Shown in pieces: positions 17,682 to 30,149 of a stretch of 64,000 nt of DNA (positions are counted from its first letter, which is position 1; every line of letters starts with the position of its first letter). The notes beneath the pieces were generated by a model. That model saw only the letters and a program-made list of their open reading frames with translations. It was not told the DNA's origin and ran no database searches. This DNA comes from Adlercreutzia sp. ZJ176 (GTDB lineage Bacteria > Actinomycetota > Coriobacteriia > Coriobacteriales > Eggerthellaceae): positions 140,722 through 204,721 of the forward strand of contig NZ_JAAKEC010000003.1 in NCBI RefSeq assembly GCF_011038975.1, read 5' to 3'. The position numbers and the translations under genes are program-made.

Positions 17682-19346
17682 CTAGCGCCATTCCCACTTG
17701 TCGACGTTGTTGACGAGCGACCACCCGTGGCCGTGCGGATGCGGCTTCTGCTCGGCCACGTGCAGGCCCGTGCGCTGGAAGTACAGGTGGTCGACGTTGG
17801 CGAGCCACACCCACGTGGAGGCCGCCTGAGGCGCCACACCCGTGTGAGTCTCGGAGTCCCACTGGGCCTTCTGGTAGAACGCGTAGGAGTCCTCGATGTC
17901 CGTCTGGGCGAGCGCGGCGTCGAGGTTGGCGTCCACCTCGGCGTTCTCGTAGCTCGCGTAGTTGCCCCAGCCCTTCGAGTGCGAGAGCTCGTAGAGCTCC
18001 ACCGGGGCGTTGGAGCCCCAGCCCCACAGCACCGGGTCGCTGTACTGGTGGGGGTAGATGTCGTCCCAGCTCGCGCCCTTGACGCTCACCTCGATGCCGA
18101 GCTTCTTGCACTGGTCGGCGAAGTCGGCGGCAAGCGCCTGGCGCGTGGAGTCGCCGGCGGAGTAGTACAGGTCGAACGCCGCGCGGACGCCGTCCTTCGC
18201 GCGGACGCCGTCGGCGCCCGCCGTCCAGCCGCCCTCCTCGAGCATCTGCCGCGCGCGGTCGGGGTCCACCTCGACGCGCATGTCGGACGACGACCACGGC
18301 ATGCCGTCGCCGACGCTCCACGCCTCGGTGCCGTAGCCGTTGAGCACGTGCTCGATCATGCGCACGCGGTCGACGCCGTAGTTGAGCGCCTGGCGCAGCG
18401 CGAGGTCGCACGTCACGTCGTTGCCCACCTGGTAGGTCGTGCCGTCCCCCTCCGCCTTGTCGGGGCTGCCCGCGGGCACGCACGGCAGCGAGATGCCGCG
18501 CGAGTCGACCGTCTTGCAGTCGAGCAGCTCGTAGCCTGCCGGAGCGGCGCCGGCGAGCGTCGCCGAGGTGTACGCCACGTCAACCTGGCCCGACTGCGCC
18601 GAGGCCAGAGACGCGTCCTCCTCCATGAACAGCACCACCACGCGCTTCATCAGGGGCGCTTCGCCGTAGTAGTCGGGGTTGGCCGCAAGGATCACCTGCT
18701 GGCCGCGGTCCCACTGCTCGAGCACGTAGCGGCCGGACCCCACGGGGTTTGACCCGTAGTCGGCGCCGTAGGCGTGCGCGGGCACGATGCCCACCACGGC
18801 GAGCGTATACAGGAGCGCGTTGTTGGGCTTGGCCATGGCCAGCTCGACCGTGACGGCGTCGAGGGCGCGCGCCTCGCGCACCGACGACAGGTCGGCCTCG
18901 GCCGCCTCGTTGTTGATGATGCCGTTGACGGTGAACGCCACGTCCTCGGCCGTGAGCGGCTGGCCGTCGGTGAACCTCACATCGTCGCGAATGGTGAACG
19001 TCCAGGTCATGCCGTCGGGCGCGCACTCGTAGGAGGTGGCGAGGTCGTTTTTGAACTCGAGGTTGACATCCGTGGTGATGAGCGTGGACTGGATGAGCGG
19101 CTCGTGCACGTGCTCGCCGCAGCCCCAGGAGTACAGAGGGTCGAAGCCGGCAGCCGGCTCGGAGCCCGGGGTCATGGAGACCACCACCTGGTCCTTCGTG
19201 CCCGCGTCACCCGCGGCGCCCGCCGAGGAGGCGCTCTGGCCGGAGGATCCCGCGCCCGCGCAGCCCGAAAGCGTGCCCCCGAGGGCCGCCGCCAAGGCGC
19301 TCATGCCGGCGACCTTCACGAACGATCGACGCGTTATCTCGGACAT
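17682..19346 (-). CDS. nikA: ABC transporter substrate-binding lipoprotein, Tat-type signal (NikA-like)
   Basis: 554 aa from ATG 19346 after GGAAGGAGCGGGAC. The signal has a twin-arginine motif (TRRSFVKVAG) and lipobox LSGC with Cys29, so it is probably exported folded and lipidated. The body is SBP_bac_5 (FTDGQPLTAEDVAFTVNGII; LALRQALNYGVDR). Near the C-terminus KPHPHGHG is His-rich, fitting metal or metal-chelate binding. Two NikR-like operators sit in its promoter. Peptide binding cannot be ruled out from sequence alone. Confidence 0.88.
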   Translation of the reverse strand: MSEITRRSFVKVAGMSALAAALGGTLSGCAGAGSSGQSASSAGAAGDAGTKDQVVVSMTPGSEPAAGFDPLYSWGCGEHVHEPLIQSTLITTDVNLEFKNDLATSYECAPDGMTWTFTIRDDVRFTDGQPLTAEDVAFTVNGIINNEAAEADLSSVREARALDAVTVELAMAKPNNALLYTLAVVGIVPAHAYGADYGSNPVGSGRYVLEQWDRGQQVILAANPDYYGEAPLMKRVVVLFMEEDASLASAQSGQVDVAYTSATLAGAAPAGYELLDCKTVDSRGISLPCVPAGSPDKAEGDGTTYQVGNDVTCDLALRQALNYGVDRVRMIEHVLNGYGTEAWSVGDGMPWSSSDMRVEVDPDRARQMLEEGGWTAGADGVRAKDGVRAAFDLYYSAGDSTRQALAADFADQCKKLGIEVSVKGASWDDIYPHQYSDPVLWGWGSNAPVELYELSHSKGWGNYASYENAEVDANLDAALAQTDIEDSYAFYQKAQWDSETHTGVAPQAASTWVWLANVDHLYFQRTGLHVAEQKPHPHGHGWSLVNNVDKWEWR

Positions 19347-19398
19347 GTCCCGCTCCTTCCCTCGCACCCTGCGTACCGGCCACGCGGGCCGGCGCAGG

Positions 19399-19477
19399 GT
19401 GTTACCAATTCCATATGCGTAACACAGTATAGCAGGGAACGCCGACGGTGGTGTTACGAATTTTTGATCGGTAACCT
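19399..19477. promoter_or_regulatory. nik operon promoter with paired NikR-like operators
   Basis: 19399-19425 is a perfect GTGTTAC-N13-GTAACAC palindrome and 19451-19477 repeats it as GTGTTAC-N13-GTAACCT; their centres are 52 bp apart. The minus-strand -10 TATACT (19426-19431) abuts the first site, so binding should block transcription of nikABCDE. The same GTGTTAC/GTAACAC palindrome was proposed for NikR in Desulfovibrio-type regulons (from memory). Confidence 0.75.
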
Positions 19478-19575
19478 GCGACGGGCGCGAGCGGCAAGGG
19501 GAAGCGGCAGGCGGAGGATCGCGCGGGCGGAAAGCCGCGGTCGAGACGCGCGAACGACAGGCGGCGCGAAAGGCA

Positions 19576-19589
19576 GGCGGCAAGCCGCC
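19576..19589 (-). terminator. Short GC hairpin after azlD
   Basis: GGCGGC-AA-GCCGCC lies 22 bases beyond the azlD stop and is followed on the minus strand by TGCCTTTCG. It could be a weak terminator, and it overlaps the repeated intergenic motif AGGCGGCAAGC. Confidence 0.35.
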
Positions 19590-19610
19590 GCAGCTGAAAG
19601 CGCCGACGCG

Positions 19611-19934
19611 TCAGATCGCGAGCAGGAGCGCGTAGGCCGCCACGCCGGCGACCGCGCTCCACAGAAGCGAGCGCGTCTTGGCGGCGACGAGGACCACCAC
19701 GAGCGCCGCGACCAGGGGCACCGCCGCGGGCCAGATCCCCGCGGCGAACATGCCGGGCGAGAGCAGGTCGTTCGCCACCAGGGCGGCAAAGGCGGCAGGC
19801 GGGATGAACCCGAGCGCGCGGCTCAGGGCAGGCGGCAGCTCGCGGCCCTTGAGGAAGAGCAGGGGCAGCGTGCGGCACGCGAGCATGCACGCGCCACAGA
19901 TGACGAGCACCATCCAAAACTCTTCCCAGCTCAC
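19611..19934 (-). CDS. azlD: AzlD-family branched-chain amino acid export subunit
   Basis: 107 aa from GTG 19934, whose GTGA overlaps the azlC stop. About four hydrophobic helices with the AzlD signature CGACMLACRTLPLLFLKG and FIPPAAFAALVAN. AzlCD exports branched-chain amino acids and analogues. Small size and position right after azlC are standard. Confidence 0.93.
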   Translation of the reverse strand: MSWEEFWMVLVICGACMLACRTLPLLFLKGRELPPALSRALGFIPPAAFAALVANDLLSPGMFAAGIWPAAVPLVAALVVVLVAAKTRSLLWSAVAGVAAYALLLAI

Positions 19935-20671
19935 GAGCGCTCCTCTCGCCCCTGCTCGCCGGATGCGGCGCGGGCGGCGGCCACGATGCGCCGGTCGCGC
20001 GCGCCCGCGTACGCCATGGCGCCCGCCACGCCGAGAAGCGCGCCCACCAGGATGGCCGGGCCGGTGAGGCCCGCGGCCTTGCACGCGTACACGCCGAGCA
20101 TCGCCAGCACGATGGCCACGATGTTCGCCGAGGTCATCTTCTGCGTGACGAGCAGGCAGATGAAGATGGACGTCATGGCGAACGCCGCGATGTCAAGCGG
20201 GATGCCGATGGCGCTCCCCACCAGCACGCCCACCACGTTCGAGACGGTCCAGGAGGTCTGCGAGAACAGGTTCACCATAAGCGCGCGGTCAACCGACCAG
20301 CCGCCCTCCGCGAACTTGGCCGTAGAGACGCCGTAGCTCTCGTCGGTCACGGTGGCCGCGAAGAAAAACGCGAGGCGGCGGCTCACGTTCTGGCACTCCG
20401 GCGCGAACGACGCCGCGTAGAGCATCTGCCGCGTGTTCACGAGCGACACGCTCGCGATGATGGAGGCCAGAGGCGAGGCCGCCAGGTACATGTTCGGGAT
20501 CATGAACTGCCCCGCACCCGAGTAGAACAGCGCCGAGAGCAGAAGCACCTGCAGGGCGTCGAGGCCGATGGAGTCGCACAGGATGCCGCAGGGGATGCCG
20601 ATGGCGACGTAGCCCAGCATGATGGGCACCGCCGCGTGGAACGCGTCTTTGATGTGGTCACGGGTAAACAT
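19931..20671 (-). CDS. azlC: AzlC-family branched-chain amino acid exporter
   Basis: 246 aa if started at ATG 20671 (MFTRDHIKDAFHAAVPIMLG). AzlC motifs GYVAIGIPCGILCDSIGL, LFYSGAGQFM and FFFAATVTDESYGV are present with several membrane helices. An upstream in-frame ATG (20683) lies inside the TATAAT -10 box, so it cannot be in the mRNA if that promoter is used. The ATG at 20671 is then only about 4-5 bases from the predicted transcript start, i.e. nearly leaderless. Confidence 0.9.
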   Translation of the reverse strand: MFTRDHIKDAFHAAVPIMLGYVAIGIPCGILCDSIGLDALQVLLLSALFYSGAGQFMIPNMYLAASPLASIIASVSLVNTRQMLYAASFAPECQNVSRRLAFFFAATVTDESYGVSTAKFAEGGWSVDRALMVNLFSQTSWTVSNVVGVLVGSAIGIPLDIAAFAMTSIFICLLVTQKMTSANIVAIVLAMLGVYACKAAGLTGPAILVGALLGVAGAMAYAGARDRRIVAAARAASGEQGREERS

Positions 20672-20681
20672 AAGCCTAGCC

Positions 20682-20710
20682 ATTATAGCCGTGCGGCCCG
20701 CCGTTTCCAA
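20682..20710 (-). promoter_or_regulatory. azlCD promoter
   Basis: -35 TTGGAA (20705-20710), exactly 17 bp, and a perfect -10 TATAAT (20682-20687). The start of transcription should fall near 20675, almost on the azlC start codon. Confidence 0.75.
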
Positions 20711-20809
20711 ATTATTCCGCGAAAGGCGGCGAGGCCCTGGCGCGGCCCGCCGTGACTCGCCGCGGCCCGCTGCCGCCCTGCCACAGCCCGCCGCCTCTCG
20801 CCGCGGCCG

Positions 20810-21853
20810 CTAGTAGTGGATCGAGCTCGGCTCGAACAGCAGGCGGAACTGGCTCTTGGCGTAGCGGTCGGTCATACCGGCCACGTAGTCGGTCACGGCG
20901 CGCAGGTCATCCCCCGCCGAGATCGCCCGGTACTCGGCGGGCACCTCGCCCACGTGCTCCACGTAGTAGGAGAACAGCGCCTCGATCAGGCGCTGCGCCT
21001 TCTCCACCTCCTCGAGCACCACGCTGGCCTGGTACACGTTGTCGAACAGGAAGGCGCGCAGCTCCATCATGGCGTCCCACACCGGCGTGCTCATGCGGAT
21101 GTCGTCCTCGCGCGCCGAGGTGACCACCATGTCGGTCACGAGCGTCTGGATGCGCGAGGAGTGGTCGGGGCCGAGCAGCGCGTGCGTGGAGGCGGGCAGG
21201 TCGCGCTCGCGCAGGACGCCCGCACGGATGGCGTCGTCGATGTCGTGGTTCACGTACGCGATGCGGTCCGCCACGGCCACGATGCGCCCCTCGAGCGTCT
21301 CGGCGCGCTCGCACCCGGTGTGGTGCACGATGCCGTCGCGCACCTCGGGCGTGAGGTTCAGCCCGCGCCCGTCGTTCTCGATCACCTCCACCACGCGCAG
21401 CGACTGCTCGTTGTGCCGGTAGAGCGCCGCAGCCTCGGGCGAGGCGGGGTCGATGCCCCGCAGGCGCGCCAAACAGCCCGCGAGGGCGTCTTCGCCCGTG
21501 TGCCCGAAGGGCGTGTGCCCCAGGTCGTGCCCGAGCGAGATGGCCTCGGTCAAATCCTCGTTCAGACCGAGCGCCCGCGCGATGGTGCGCGCGATCTGCG
21601 CCACCTCGAGCGTGTGCGTGAGGCGCGTGCGGAAGTGGTCGCCCTCGGCGGCCAGGAACACCTGCGTCTTGTGCGACAGCCGCCTGAACGACTTCGTGTG
21701 CAGGATCTTGTCGCGGTCGCGCTGGAAGTCGCCGCGCAGCATGTCAGGCTCCGTCGAGCGCTCGCGCCCCTCGCTCTCGTCGGAGAAGCACGCGTCCTCC
21801 GACAGGTTCACGTGCTCGAGCTGCTCGCGATCCTCGCGGTAGACGATGCGCAT
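20810..21853 (-). CDS. dgt: Deoxyguanosinetriphosphate triphosphohydrolase (HD domain)
   Basis: 347 aa, MRIVYREDREQLEHVNLSED. The HD phosphohydrolase metal site is seen as RTRLTHTLEVAQIARTIAR and ISLGHDLGHTPFGHTGE, preceded by DRDKILHTKSFRRLSHKTQVF, which is diagnostic of dGTPase family proteins. It hydrolyses dNTPs to nucleosides and triphosphate. Actinobacteria often place it near dnaG; here mtnA is next to it, 3 bases away. Confidence 0.95.
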   Translation of the reverse strand: MRIVYREDREQLEHVNLSEDACFSDESEGRERSTEPDMLRGDFQRDRDKILHTKSFRRLSHKTQVFLAAEGDHFRTRLTHTLEVAQIARTIARALGLNEDLTEAISLGHDLGHTPFGHTGEDALAGCLARLRGIDPASPEAAALYRHNEQSLRVVEVIENDGRGLNLTPEVRDGIVHHTGCERAETLEGRIVAVADRIAYVNHDIDDAIRAGVLRERDLPASTHALLGPDHSSRIQTLVTDMVVTSAREDDIRMSTPVWDAMMELRAFLFDNVYQASVVLEEVEKAQRLIEALFSYYVEHVGEVPAEYRAISAGDDLRAVTDYVAGMTDRYAKSQFRLLFEPSSIHY

Positions 21854-21856
21854 CTC

Positions 21857-23005
21857 TCACTCCTTCCTGTAAGCCTCCGCCAGCTTGCGCGGCGGGAACG
21901 CGCCGTGCTCGGTGATGATCTTGCAGACGAGGTCAGCCGGCGTCACGTCGAAGGCGGGGTTGAGCACGTCGACGCCGGGGATGGCCTCAGGGCACACCTC
22001 CGAGGCCGCGCGCTGCTCGATGGGGATGTCCGCGCCCCGCTCGAGGCTGAAGTCGATGGTCGATGACGGGGCCGCCACGTAGAAGGGGATGCCGTGGTGC
22101 GCCGCGAGCACCGCTACGCCGTACGTGCCGATCTTGTTGGCCACGTCGCCGCGCGCCGTGATGCGGTCGGCGCCGACCACCACCGCGTCGACGAGCCCGG
22201 CAGCCATCGCCGACGCCGCCATGTCGTCGCAGATGAGCGTCACGGGCACGCCCGCACGCGCGAGCTCCCACGCCGTCAGGCGCGCGCCCTGCCCCACCGG
22301 GCGCGTCTCGTCGGCGTACACGCGCTCGATCTTGCCCTGCTCGGCGGCCGCGTACACCACGCCGAGCGCCGTGCCGAAGAAGGAGGTGGCGAGGCTGCCC
22401 GCGTTGCAGTGCGTGAGCACGCGCGCGCCTTCGGGCAGAAGGCCCGCCCCGTGCGCGCCGATGGCGCGGTTGGCCGCCTCGTCCTCGGCGGCGAGCGCCC
22501 GCGTGAAGTCGAAGAGCGCGTCAGCCACCTCGCGCGGCCCGGAGCCCATGTCGAGCGCCGTGCGCGCCACCGCGCACGCGCGGCGCACGGCCCACGAGAG
22601 GTTCACCGCCGTCGGGCGCGCGTCGGCGATCATGCGCGCCGCCAGCTCGAGCGCGTCCCAGTAGAGGTCGGGGTCGAAGTCGCGCTCGTCGAGCACGAAG
22701 ACCCGCTCGAAGTCGCCCGCGTCGGCGCGGTGGTCGTCGGCGCGCGCCCACACGAACTCTGCCGCGCGCAGCGCCACGGCCGCCGCTCCCGCGATGCCGA
22801 TGGCAGGCGCCCCGCGCACGCGCAGCGCCTTGATGGCCTCGATCACCTCGCGCCAGTCGAAGATCTCGCAGTACACCTCGCGCGAGGGAAGCTGCGTCTG
22901 GTCGAGCAGGCGCAGCGCGGGCACGAACCCCTCGACGCCCGCAGCGCGCTGCCCCGTGCGCACGAGCTCGACGGTGCGCGGCAGTCGTTCCAAGTGAAGT
23001 TCCAT
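21857..23005 (-). CDS. mtnA: S-methyl-5-thioribose-1-phosphate isomerase
   Basis: 382 aa from ATG 23005, nine bases after GGGGGA; ATG 23014 adds three residues but is too near the ribosome site. Active-site signatures are LRVRGAPAIGIAGAAAVALR, THCNAGSLATSFFGTALG (catalytic Cys) and VVVGADRITARGDVANKIGT (catalytic Asp). It converts MTR-1-P to MTRu-1-P in methionine salvage. No other salvage gene is nearby. eIF2B-like paralogues are excluded by the active-site residues. Confidence 0.95.
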   Translation of the reverse strand: MELHLERLPRTVELVRTGQRAAGVEGFVPALRLLDQTQLPSREVYCEIFDWREVIEAIKALRVRGAPAIGIAGAAAVALRAAEFVWARADDHRADAGDFERVFVLDERDFDPDLYWDALELAARMIADARPTAVNLSWAVRRACAVARTALDMGSGPREVADALFDFTRALAAEDEAANRAIGAHGAGLLPEGARVLTHCNAGSLATSFFGTALGVVYAAAEQGKIERVYADETRPVGQGARLTAWELARAGVPVTLICDDMAASAMAAGLVDAVVVGADRITARGDVANKIGTYGVAVLAAHHGIPFYVAAPSSTIDFSLERGADIPIEQRAASEVCPEAIPGVDVLNPAFDVTPADLVCKIITEHGAFPPRKLAEAYRKE

Positions 23006-23098
23006 AGCAACCATTCCCCCGAGAAAGTCAGCCAAGGTAAAACACACCCCATTTTAGCGCAACTGAGGAGAAACGCACCCCGCAGGCCGCTCCCGCCT

Positions 23099-23128
23099 CA
23101 AAAAGAAGCGCCCCCGCAGGGGCGCTTC
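23099..23128 (-). terminator. Terminator after ppdK
   Basis: A perfect 10-bp hairpin GAAGCGCCCC-TGCG-GGGGCGCTTC (23105-23128 on plus) followed by TTTTT on the minus strand, about 57 bases after the ppdK stop. Confidence 0.93.
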
Positions 23129-23184
23129 CTGATGAAGCAGAATTCAAGCCGCCTCCCCGCGGCGTCAAAGCCGCGCGGACGCGC

Positions 23185-25902
<2,718 letters not shown>

Positions 25903-26010
25903 CTTTTTCTCCTTATAATGCGTTGCACCAAAAGTGTGCGGTTGCCTACCTGCGCGCCCCACCTCCCGGCCGGGAGCGCGCATTGGAAATCCAGACCCGG
26001 TAAACGAGTC

Positions 26011-26901
26011 CTAGTCAATAGTACCAGTTAGCGGGGGGTGCGAGCGCTCGTAGTACCGTAAAATTTCCTGAGCGGTCTCCTCAACGGCGCGTTTTTCGGT
26101 GTGTACGATAATGCAGCCGAGCTGCCGCATGAGGGCGCGGGCGCGGTCGAGGTCCTCGAAGACGTACTCGAGCTCGGCGTAGCGGCCCGCCACGAGGCTC
26201 GCCTTGCCCGTGCCGAGCCGGCGCTGGCGGATGTCGACGAGCACCTCGGCCGTGGTCATGAGCCCGAACAGCCGCGTGCGGTCGACGTCGTAGATCTCGC
26301 GCGGCGGGGTGGTGGACGGGTCGAGCGGGATGTTCGCCACCTTGTAGCCCTGCTGCGAGAGGTAGATCGACAGCGGCGTCTTCGACGAGCGCGACACGCC
26401 GATGAGCACGATATCGGCCTCCGTGAGGTCCTGGGGGTTGCGCCCGTCGTCATGCTCGATGGTGAACTCGATGGCCTCGATGCGGCGGAAGTAGTGCGGG
26501 TCGGCCACGCGCAGCGAGCCCGGCTTGGAGGCGGGCTTGAGGCCGCTCATGCGCGCGATCGCGCCGACCGCGCCCGTCATGAGGTCGACCGCCACGATGT
26601 TGGGGTGCTCCTCCAAATACGCGAGCATGCCGCGACGCACGTCGTTGCTCACGAGCGTGTAGAACACGAGCATCTCGTCGTTGCCGAGGTCGTCGATGTG
26701 GTAGTGCACGTGCTCGTCGAGGAAGTCGCTGATCTCCTCGCAGGTCTTCACCTTCGACAGCGTCTCGATCTTGGGATTCATGACGCCGAACTGCGCGGCG
26801 GCGGCGCGCGCCACCGCCTGGGCGGTCGCGCCCACCGAGTCGGAGATGATGTGGATGGTGGGGATGCGCGCGGCGCGCTCCTTGGGGCTGTGGTTCTCCA
26901 T
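26011..26901 (-). CDS. PPDK regulatory kinase/pyrophosphorylase (DUF299, PDRP)
   Basis: 296 aa from ATG 26901. N-terminal TIHIISDSVGATAQAVARAA and the P-loop-like GVSRSSKTPLSIYLSQQGYK are hallmarks of the bifunctional regulator. This family phosphorylates a Thr of PPDK with ADP to inactivate it and removes the phosphate with Pi. Adjacency to ppdK, 108 bases apart, supports PPDK rather than PEP synthase as the target. Confidence 0.95.
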   Translation of the reverse strand: MENHSPKERAARIPTIHIISDSVGATAQAVARAAAAQFGVMNPKIETLSKVKTCEEISDFLDEHVHYHIDDLGNDEMLVFYTLVSNDVRRGMLAYLEEHPNIVAVDLMTGAVGAIARMSGLKPASKPGSLRVADPHYFRRIEAIEFTIEHDDGRNPQDLTEADIVLIGVSRSSKTPLSIYLSQQGYKVANIPLDPSTTPPREIYDVDRTRLFGLMTTAEVLVDIRQRRLGTGKASLVAGRYAELEYVFEDLDRARALMRQLGCIIVHTEKRAVEETAQEILRYYERSHPPLTGTID

Positions 26902-27004
26902 GAGAGGCTCCGATCTCACAGGTCCAGCAATGACGGCAAGCAGGCGGGTAAGCGGATGAACGGGCAGGCAGGCGAACGAGCGGGCAGGCGGCAAGCGAAG
27001 AGGG

Positions 27005-27034
27005 GCCCGCCCCCGGACGCGGCCGGGGGCGGGC
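27005..27034 (-). terminator. GC-rich stem-loop after glyS
   Basis: A perfect 12-bp stem GCCCGCCCCCGG / CCGGGGGCGGGC with a 6-base loop begins 9 bases after the glyS stop. There is no U-tract behind it, so it may act as a processing barrier or need Rho. Confidence 0.55.
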
Positions 27035-27042
27035 GGTGCGGG

Positions 27043-29136
27043 CTACTTCTTGGCCATGAGGCCGAAGTCGGCCACGTGGGCGAACACGCCCACGAAGCGG
27101 TTGAGCAGGCGCAGGCGGTTCGCGCGCAGCGCCTCGTCGTCGGCCATGACCATGACGTCCTCGAAGAAGCGATCGACGGGCGCCCGCAGCGCGGCGAGCG
27201 CGCGCAGGGCGGCGGCGTAGTCGTCGGCCGCAAGCGCCGCGGCGCAGGCGCCCTCGGCCGCCTCGACGGCGCCCACAAGCTCGCGCTCGGCGGCGTCGGC
27301 GAGCAAGCCGGCGTCGACGTCGGCGCCGAGCGCCTCGTCGCGCAGGTTGTTCGCGCGGGCGAAGGCCGTGGCCAGGTCGTCGAACGTCTCGCGCTCGGCG
27401 CGGCGCGCCACCTCGAGCGCGCGCACGCGCCTCACGAACTCCACCGGCTCCTGCACGCCCGCGGCGAGCACGGCGTCAACGGCGTCGGCGCCCATGCCGG
27501 CGTCGCGCAGCATGACCTTCGTGCGCGTGACGAAGAAGTCCACCACCTCGGCGCGCACGGCCGCGCGGTCGAACGCAAGGCCCGCCTCGGCGTAGGCCGC
27601 AAGCGACGCGTCGATGGCGGAGAGCAGCGACGCCTCGAGCGCGCCCTCCTCAGCGAGCAGCATGGTCATGATGCCGAGCGCGCTGCGGCGCAGGGCGAAC
27701 GGGTCGGACGAGCCCGTGGGGCCCTGGCCTGCGGCGAACAGGCCGCAGATGGTGTCGAGCTTGTCGGCCGTGGCCACCACCTTGCCCACGAGCGACGCGG
27801 GGGGCTCGTCGCCCGAGAAGCGCGGGCGGTAGTGGTCGCCGATGGCGCACGCCACCTGCTCGCCCTCGCCCGAGGCGAGCGCGTAGTAGTAGCCCATGAC
27901 GCCCTGCACGCTGGTGAACTCCACCACCGCGCCCGTGACCAGGTCGGCCTTGCACAGAAGCGCCGCGCGCTCCGCGTCGGCGGCGTCGGCGGCAGGCAGC
28001 TGCGCGTCGGCGGCGAGGTGGGCGGCCACGCGCGCGATGCGGTCGGCCTTCGCGCGCATGGTGCCGAGGCTCTCCTGGAACACCACCTCGTCGAGGCGCT
28101 CCACGTAGTCGGCGAGCGGGCGCTTGCAGTCCTCGTCGTAGAAGAACTTCGCGTCGTAGAGGCGGGCGGCCACCACGCGCTCGTTGCCGTCGACGATGTT
28201 GGCCTCGAAGGCCGGGTCGCCGTTGGACGTGATGAGGAACTTGTTGGCGAGCGTGCCGTCGGCGTTGAACAGCGGGAAGTAGCGCTGGTGCACGAGCATG
28301 GCGTCGACGGTGATCTCCTTGGGCACGGCCAGGAACAGCTCGTCGAAGGTGCCGACCATGACGGTGGGGTACTCGGCGAGGTTCACGACCTCCTCCATGA
28401 TCTTGGCCGGGAGCTCGGCGACCAGGCCGGTTGCCGCCTCGGCGGCGCGCACCTGCTCGCGGATGATGGCCTCGCGCGCGTCCTCGCTCGGCACCACGAA
28501 GGCGCCGCGCAGCACGTCTGCGTACTCGTCGGCGCACGCGACCTCATGCGGGCCGGGGGCCAGGAAGCGATGGCCGCGCGTCAGGCGGTCGGCGGCGAGG
28601 CCCGCCCACTCGACCGGCACCACGTCCTCGCCGAACAGCGCCAGAAGCCAGCGCACCGGGCGGCTGAACTGCTCGGAGCGGCTCCCCCAGCGCTGGGTCT
28701 TGGGCCACGAGATGGCACCGATCACGCCCTCGAGCACCGCCGGGAGCAGCTCGACCACGTCGCGCTCGGGCGTGCTCTTCACGGCGTACACGTACTGGGT
28801 GCCGTTCTCGTCGCGCAGCTCGAGGCTCGACGCGTCAACGCCCTTGCCGCGCGCGAACCCGAGGGCGGCCTTGGTGGGGTTGCCCTCCGCGTCGAACGCG
28901 ATCTTTGCCGCGGGGCCGCGGAACACCTCCTCGGTGGCCTCGGTGCGCGCGGGCACGTCGTGCGCCACCACCGCGAGGCGCCGCGGCGTGGTGTACACCT
29001 CAACCTCACCCGCGGGGATGCCCTCGGCGTCGAGCGCGGCGCGGAAGAGGCCCTCAAGCTTCCCCGTGACCGCGTGCAGGTCAAACGCCGGCAGCTCCTC
29101 GGTGCCGATCTCGAAAGCAAGCGTCTTGTTCGCCAT
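27043..29136 (-). CDS. glyS: Glycyl-tRNA synthetase beta subunit
   Basis: 697 aa from ATG 29136: MANKTLAFEIGTEELPAFDL. Family motifs include VYTTPRRLAVVAHDVPARTE, PKTQRWGSRSEQFSRPVRWL and SSDPFALRRSALGI, with a C-terminal anticodon-binding-type helical region. It forms an alpha2beta2 enzyme with GlyQ, encoded immediately upstream with a 5-base gap. Length is normal. Confidence 0.98.
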   Translation of the reverse strand: MANKTLAFEIGTEELPAFDLHAVTGKLEGLFRAALDAEGIPAGEVEVYTTPRRLAVVAHDVPARTEATEEVFRGPAAKIAFDAEGNPTKAALGFARGKGVDASSLELRDENGTQYVYAVKSTPERDVVELLPAVLEGVIGAISWPKTQRWGSRSEQFSRPVRWLLALFGEDVVPVEWAGLAADRLTRGHRFLAPGPHEVACADEYADVLRGAFVVPSEDAREAIIREQVRAAEAATGLVAELPAKIMEEVVNLAEYPTVMVGTFDELFLAVPKEITVDAMLVHQRYFPLFNADGTLANKFLITSNGDPAFEANIVDGNERVVAARLYDAKFFYDEDCKRPLADYVERLDEVVFQESLGTMRAKADRIARVAAHLAADAQLPAADAADAERAALLCKADLVTGAVVEFTSVQGVMGYYYALASGEGEQVACAIGDHYRPRFSGDEPPASLVGKVVATADKLDTICGLFAAGQGPTGSSDPFALRRSALGIMTMLLAEEGALEASLLSAIDASLAAYAEAGLAFDRAAVRAEVVDFFVTRTKVMLRDAGMGADAVDAVLAAGVQEPVEFVRRVRALEVARRAERETFDDLATAFARANNLRDEALGADVDAGLLADAAERELVGAVEAAEGACAAALAADDYAAALRALAALRAPVDRFFEDVMVMADDEALRANRLRLLNRFVGVFAHVADFGLMAKK

Positions 29137-29141
29137 CTCCC

Positions 29142-30086
<945 letters not shown>

Positions 30087-30149
30087 GGCTCTCCTCGAAT
30101 ATGTCACGTGTGCCACTTCGCGCGCAGTGGCCGCGCCTGTCTCCTTGCG

